DNA of 64,000 nucleotides, from assembly GCA_048266425.1 (NCBI GenBank), contig JBLWZN010000010.1:1-64000 (forward strand), written 5' to 3'. Origin of the DNA: Cerina sp048266425. GTDB taxonomy: Bacteria; Bacteroidota; Bacteroidia; Flavobacteriales; Flavobacteriaceae. Position numbers and translations under genes: made by a program. Below the pieces are notes generated by a model. It did not search any database, was not told the DNA's origin, and saw nothing but the letters and a program-made list of their open reading frames with translations. Below are positions 60,721-64,000 of the stretch, piece by piece (position 1 is the stretch's first letter; each line of letters starts with the position of its first letter).

Positions 60721-61761
60721 TTACCGAGCCACACGGCCGGAAGCGTCCCCACCCATCAGTTTGTTCACTTCGTCTACAGTGACCAAGTTGGCATCGCCCA
60801 CAATGGTATGCTTTAAGCAGGAGGCCGCAACGGCGAAATTCAGTGCGTTCTGGTCATCCTCCGGATACTTTAACAGGCCATAGATGAGTCCGCCCATAAA
60901 GGAATCCCCTCCACCGACCCTATCCACAATATCGGTGATTTGGTATTCGGGGGATTTGTACATGGTTTTCCCATCGTACAATACCCCTGCCCAGGTATTG
61001 TGGGATGCCGAAATAGATCCCCTTAGCGTGGTGATCACTTTTTTGGCATTGGGGAATTTTTTCATCATCTGTTTACAGACCGACAAAAAGGCCTCCGCTT
61101 TTACGTGTTGGCCCTGGGTGGTTATATCCAATCCTTCCGGCTTAATTCCAAAGTGCTTTTCAGCATCCTCCTCATTGCCCAAAATGATGTCGCAATACGA
61201 CGTAAGTTCGGTCATTATAGCTTCAGGCTCCACACCGTACTTCCACAATTTTGCCCTATAATTTAAATCCGTTGAAACGATAAGGCCTAGTTTTTTGGCT
61301 GCTTTTACGGCCTCCAAACAAACATCGGCAGCACCTTGGGAAATAGCTGGGGTAATCCCCGTCCAATGGAACCACTCGGCACCTTTAAAGACTTTTGCCC
61401 AATCGATCATTCCCGGCTTTATTTCACTTATGGAGGAATGTGACCTATCATAAACCACTTTGCTGCCCCTACTTACGGCACCGGTTTCCAAAAAGTATAT
61501 TCCGAGCCGCTCGCCCCCATAAATAATCTGGTCCGTACCTACCCCTCTTTTCCGCATTTCCATCAGGGCGCATTCCCCTATGTCATTTTTGGGCAACCGC
61601 GTTACAAAATCGACCGGTACCCCATAATTGGCCAAAGATACGGCCACATTGGATTCGCCACCTCCATAAACCACGTCAAAACTGTTGGCTTGGGAAAACC
61701 TTAAAAATCCTGGAGGCGATAACCGGAGCATTATCTCTCCGAAAGTAATTACTTTTTGCAT
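60721..61761 (-). CDS. kdgK: 2-keto-3-deoxygluconate kinase (PfkB family)
   Basis: A 346-residue ribokinase-like sugar kinase. It opens with KVITFGEIMLRLSPP, has GGGESNVAVSLANYG near the N-terminus and DRVGGGDSFMGGLIYGL as the PfkB signature with the catalytic Asp. The genomic neighbours (eda, uxaC) support KDG kinase rather than another PfkB member. It starts the operon. Upstream (61762-62077) no clear TAnnTTTG element is seen. Confidence 0.92.
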   Translation of the reverse strand: MQKVITFGEIMLRLSPPGFLRFSQANSFDVVYGGGESNVAVSLANYGVPVDFVTRLPKNDIGECALMEMRKRGVGTDQIIYGGERLGIYFLETGAVSRGSKVVYDRSHSSISEIKPGMIDWAKVFKGAEWFHWTGITPAISQGAADVCLEAVKAAKKLGLIVSTDLNYRAKLWKYGVEPEAIMTELTSYCDIILGNEEDAEKHFGIKPEGLDITTQGQHVKAEAFLSVCKQMMKKFPNAKKVITTLRGSISASHNTWAGVLYDGKTMYKSPEYQITDIVDRVGGGDSFMGGLIYGLLKYPEDDQNALNFAVAASCLKHTIVGDANLVTVDEVNKLMGGDASGRVAR

Positions 61762-62077
61762 GGAAACTGATTTGGATTAATTATTAAAATTCTTTGCGTT
61801 TGTTGAACCTATTTAAGGATCCGCCAATAATTTATGATTATGGGCCTATTTATCCCTAAAACCTTAGCGAAAATAAGAAATTATAAACATCAAATCTTGG
61901 TTGGGACAAAAAAGATAAAAACCATTTTTTTAATCAACTGTTTATCAGATAAATGCAAAAATACATTCGATTGCATAGATCAAGTATTTCCTTCAATTTT
62001 CCGATTTAATTCCAAGATGGGAATCCAACCTTATTTTTTGCATTCATGTTGCATAAGAAAAATATTATCTTTGAACC
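61762..62077. other. intergenic region, 316 nt, between kdgK and the metal gene
   Basis: AT-rich with several short inverted repeats. A 102-codon frame at 61834-62142 overlaps the His/Cys gene in another frame and shows no protein-like composition. The -7 element for the small protein lies at the right end. Confidence 0.5.
62066..62073 (+). promoter_or_regulatory. -7 promoter element (TATCTTTG) of the His/Cys-rich gene, nearly leaderless
   Basis: TATCTTTG ends 4 nt before the GTG at 62078, giving a predicted leader of about 1 nt. Confidence 0.5.
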
Positions 62078-62389
62078 GTGAAAATATGGACTTACATTCT
62101 ATCCTTCTATTTTTTGGGACTTACAATGGTTCCATGCGGTGATACCGAGGCTGCTTTGGACCTAGGTCAAAATCTCACTGCACAAATAGATTCCGGACAT
62201 GACCACGGGCATTCCTGTGATGAATGTTCCCCATTCTGCCAGTGCCATTGTTGCCAAGTGCATGTTGTTCATTTTGCTACAAATCCCAAAAAGATCATTA
62301 CTCCCGAAATATCTAGCGTGCAACCCTTCCACTTTAATAGGCGCGTATTGGATTTCATTCCCTCCATTTTACAACCTCCCAAGATTTAA
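62078..62389 (+). CDS. DUF6660-like His/Cys-rich small exported protein
   Basis: A 103-residue protein starting at GTG, with an N-terminal hydrophobic signal (WTYILSFYFLGLTMVPC). The middle contains a dense metal-binding-like segment DSGHDHGHSCDECSPFCQCHCCQ (residues about 38-60) with His and Cys, and the tail ends in PPKI. It matches the small protein family found just before CusA/CzcA efflux operons in Flavobacteria (DUF6660), where a periplasmic metal-binding role is likely. It precedes the RND gene by 271 nt on the same strand. Confidence 0.8.
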   Translation: MKIWTYILSFYFLGLTMVPCGDTEAALDLGQNLTAQIDSGHDHGHSCDECSPFCQCHCCQVHVVHFATNPKKIITPEISSVQPFHFNRRVLDFIPSILQPPKI

Positions 62390-62660
62390 TTTCATTTTTA
62401 TACTTCTTCAAAAGAGAGGACCACTGCGTCCCTTTGTGACTTTATTATTTAGAGTCAAAATTCGATTTCGGAGGATTCTGAATATCCATACGAAAAAGTT
62501 TAACTGAGAGCTTGTTTTAAAATAGATCCATTGTTTTTTAATGCCATTTTTGCGCATCATCTAGTAATCCCGAATAGTCGGGATTAAACCGTAGCGCAAC
62601 TAAATGCACAAAAATTTTAATCCTCTATTCCAAAAACAGTCTCTAAATTATTTATTAAAA
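62390..62660. other. intergenic region between His/Cys gene and cusA-like gene
   Basis: 271 nt with the inverted repeat at 62565-62586. No ORF of note. A CusC-like outer-membrane or other gene is not present between the two. Confidence 0.5.
62565..62586. promoter_or_regulatory. perfect inverted repeat TAATCCCGA-N4-TCGGGATTA
   Basis: Arms of 9 bases around ATAG, 75 nt before the RND pump start. It lacks a T-run, so it is more likely an operator or other repeat than a terminator. Confidence 0.4.
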
Positions 62661-64000
62661 TGATCAATAAAATCATTGATTTCTCAATTAACAATAAATT
62701 CATCATTGGTCTGTTCACCTTTGCCCTGATAGGATTTGGTATTTGGAGCATGACAAAGGTACCCATAGATGCTGTTCCAGATATTACGAACAATCAGGTG
62801 CAGGTCATCACACAAGCTCCAAATCTAGGTACTGAAGAAATAGAGCAATTTGTTACCTATCCGGTGGAACTTGCCTTGAGCAATTTGCCCGAAGTTCAGG
62901 AAATACGATCTATTTCTCGATTTGGTCTCTCCGTAGTTACAATCGTGTTCAACGATAATGCAGGAACCTATCTCCCCCGTCAGTTGGTTTCGGAAAAACT
63001 TCCCGAAATACGACAACAAATTCCGAAAGGTTTTGGTCAACCTGTCATGGGACCTATCTCTACAGGTTTGGGAGAAATCTATCAGTATACGCTGGATGTG
63101 GACGAAGCTCATAAAGATAAGTATGATATAACCCAACTTCGGACATTTCAGGATTGGATCGTTCGTAGGCAAATGGCCATGGTTCCAGGAGTTATAGAGG
63201 TAAATGCATTTGGCGGAAAGATTAAGCAATACGAGGTTGCCATTAATCCCAATGAGCTTAGAGCAATCGGTTTAAGCATAGCAGATGTTTTCGAGGCCTT
63301 GGAAAACAATAATCAGAATACCGGAGGGGCCTATATCGAAAAAAACCATCAAGCCAATTTTATTAGGGGCGAAGGTCTCGCAAAATCCATTCCGGACATA
63401 GAGAATATCGTTGTAAAGACTATCAATAAAATTCCCATTCGCATAAAGGACATAGCTAAAGTTTCTATCGGAAGTGCCATACGATACGGAGCTCTTACGA
63501 AGGATGGTAAGGGGGAAACCGTAGGAGGTATGATTTTGATGCTCAAAGGCGCCAACTCTAATGAGGTTATCAACAACGTCAAGGAAAGAGTGGTCCAAAT
63601 CCAAAAATCCTTGCCGGAAGGCGTTACGATAAAACCCTTTCTAGATCGTAGCGAACTCATCTCCAAAACCACCGGAACCGTTACAAAGAATCTATTGGAG
63701 GGCGGACTCATAGTCATTTTTGTTCTGGTACTATTGCTGGGTAATTGGCGAGGGGGCCTTATTGTCGCATCCACGATACCCTTGTCGCTACTTTTCGCTT
63801 TTATTCTGATGAATATATTCGATGTGTGGGCCAATTTAATGAGCCTTGGAGCCATTGACTTTGGTATTATTGTTGACGGCGCCGTCATTATTGTGGAAAG
63901 CACCGTCTTTCTCCTCGGTTCCCGATTGGGGAAAACAAAATCGCTCTCCCCAAAAGACAAGGATGCCCTTGTGGCCGATTCTTCTAAAAAAATGATGAAT
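62661..64000 (+). CDS. CusA/CzcA heavy-metal RND efflux pump, partial
   Basis: The first 446 residues of a CusA/CzcA inner-membrane RND transporter, open at the window's right edge. It begins with a transmembrane helix (INNKFIIGLFTFALIGFGIW), then VPIDAVPDITNNQVQV and the porter-domain sections, QFVTYPVELALSNLPEV, GLGEIYQYTL, and returns to membrane helices with GAIDFGIIVDGAVIIVE, the HME-RND signature. It exports monovalent (Cu/Ag) or divalent (Zn/Co/Cd) cations driven by protons. Met-rich ligands are not yet decided by this part. Membrane fusion and outer-membrane partners should follow beyond the window. Confidence 0.92.

Noticed and set aside
61834..62142. 102-codon plus frame before and over the His/Cys-rich gene
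   Set aside because: Competes with the better-supported frame at 62078 that has a signal peptide and metal motif.
1..64000. CRISPR array, prophage, IS element, tRNA or rRNA genes
   Set aside because: No regularly spaced direct repeats, no integrase/transposase protein and no recognisable RNA gene were seen.

Overview
The window is a contiguous stretch (with one 10-N assembly gap) of a chromosome from the Bacteroidota, almost certainly a marine member of the Flavobacteriaceae (Maribacter/Arenibacter/Zobellia-like; the genus is my inference). Supporting signs are the AT-leaning composition, the absence of Shine-Dalgarno sequences, many TAnnTTTG -7 promoter elements, family-typical proteins (DUF4834, YfhO, DUF6660, ABC permease-M1 peptidase fusion, CarboxypepD_reg-like proteins), and the frequent lipoprotein and Bacteroidota-type signal peptides. 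No rRNA, tRNA, CRISPR array, phage or transposase gene is visible. Most of it is ordinary core genome.

Layout. 1-4.3 kb: partial metallo-hydrolase, a conserved unknown protein, Bcp peroxiredoxin, a cysteine-free endonuclease III, a 47-aa ORF and an ECF sigma factor. 4.5-11 kb: uvrA, an outer-surface TPR/plug-like protein, a secreted Tyr/Asn-rich protein. 11-17.6 kb (minus): a DUF1080 lipoprotein and an envelope glycan cluster (flippase, glycosyltransferase, YfhO, DUF4834). 17.8-21.7 kb: a porin-like protein, then an alpha-oxoamine synthase and a cysteine-synthase-like enzyme that together look like the first two steps of sulfonolipid (capnine) synthesis. 21.7-29.8 kb: oligopeptidase B, a small membrane protein divergent from a Crp/Fnr regulator, and an ABC exporter whose permease is fused to an M1 peptidase. 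29.9-37.9 kb: a Rossmann/DUF2520 protein, KdsC-like phosphatase, Maf, a lipoprotein and a small MscS protein in overlapping order, then secreted PIG-L deacetylase, a 33-aa membrane ORF and a sodium symporter. 38-48.6 kb: ferritin, XRE-S24 repressor, small methyltransferase, rdgB, DUF4337, DEAD-box helicase, alpha-amylase lipoprotein, phosphoesterase, trmH, sirtuin. 48.6-58.4 kb: WecA-like transferase, ECF sigma with two putative partners, BNR lipoprotein, 5-methylcytosine rRNA methyltransferase, purL. 58.6-61.8 kb (minus): uxaC, eda, kdgK for uronate catabolism. 62-64 kb: His/Cys-rich small protein and the start of a CusA/CzcA metal efflux pump.

How parts fit. kdgK-eda-uxaC take glucuronate/galacturonate-derived 2-keto-3-deoxygluconate to pyruvate and glyceraldehyde-3-phosphate, matching a polysaccharide-degrading lifestyle together with the amylase. 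The cap-like pair would supply sulfonolipids for the outer membrane. The most rewarding non-coding signals are a FNR-type box plus a second palindrome before the Crp/Fnr gene, an operator inside the promoter of the S24 repressor, a 22-bp-spaced direct repeat before the ABC operon, several predicted leaderless promoters, and dispersed palindromic repeats. I did not find a clear defence island or a plainly undescribed large system; the strongest candidates for new biology are the small ORFs, the sulfonolipid pair and the regulatory sites.
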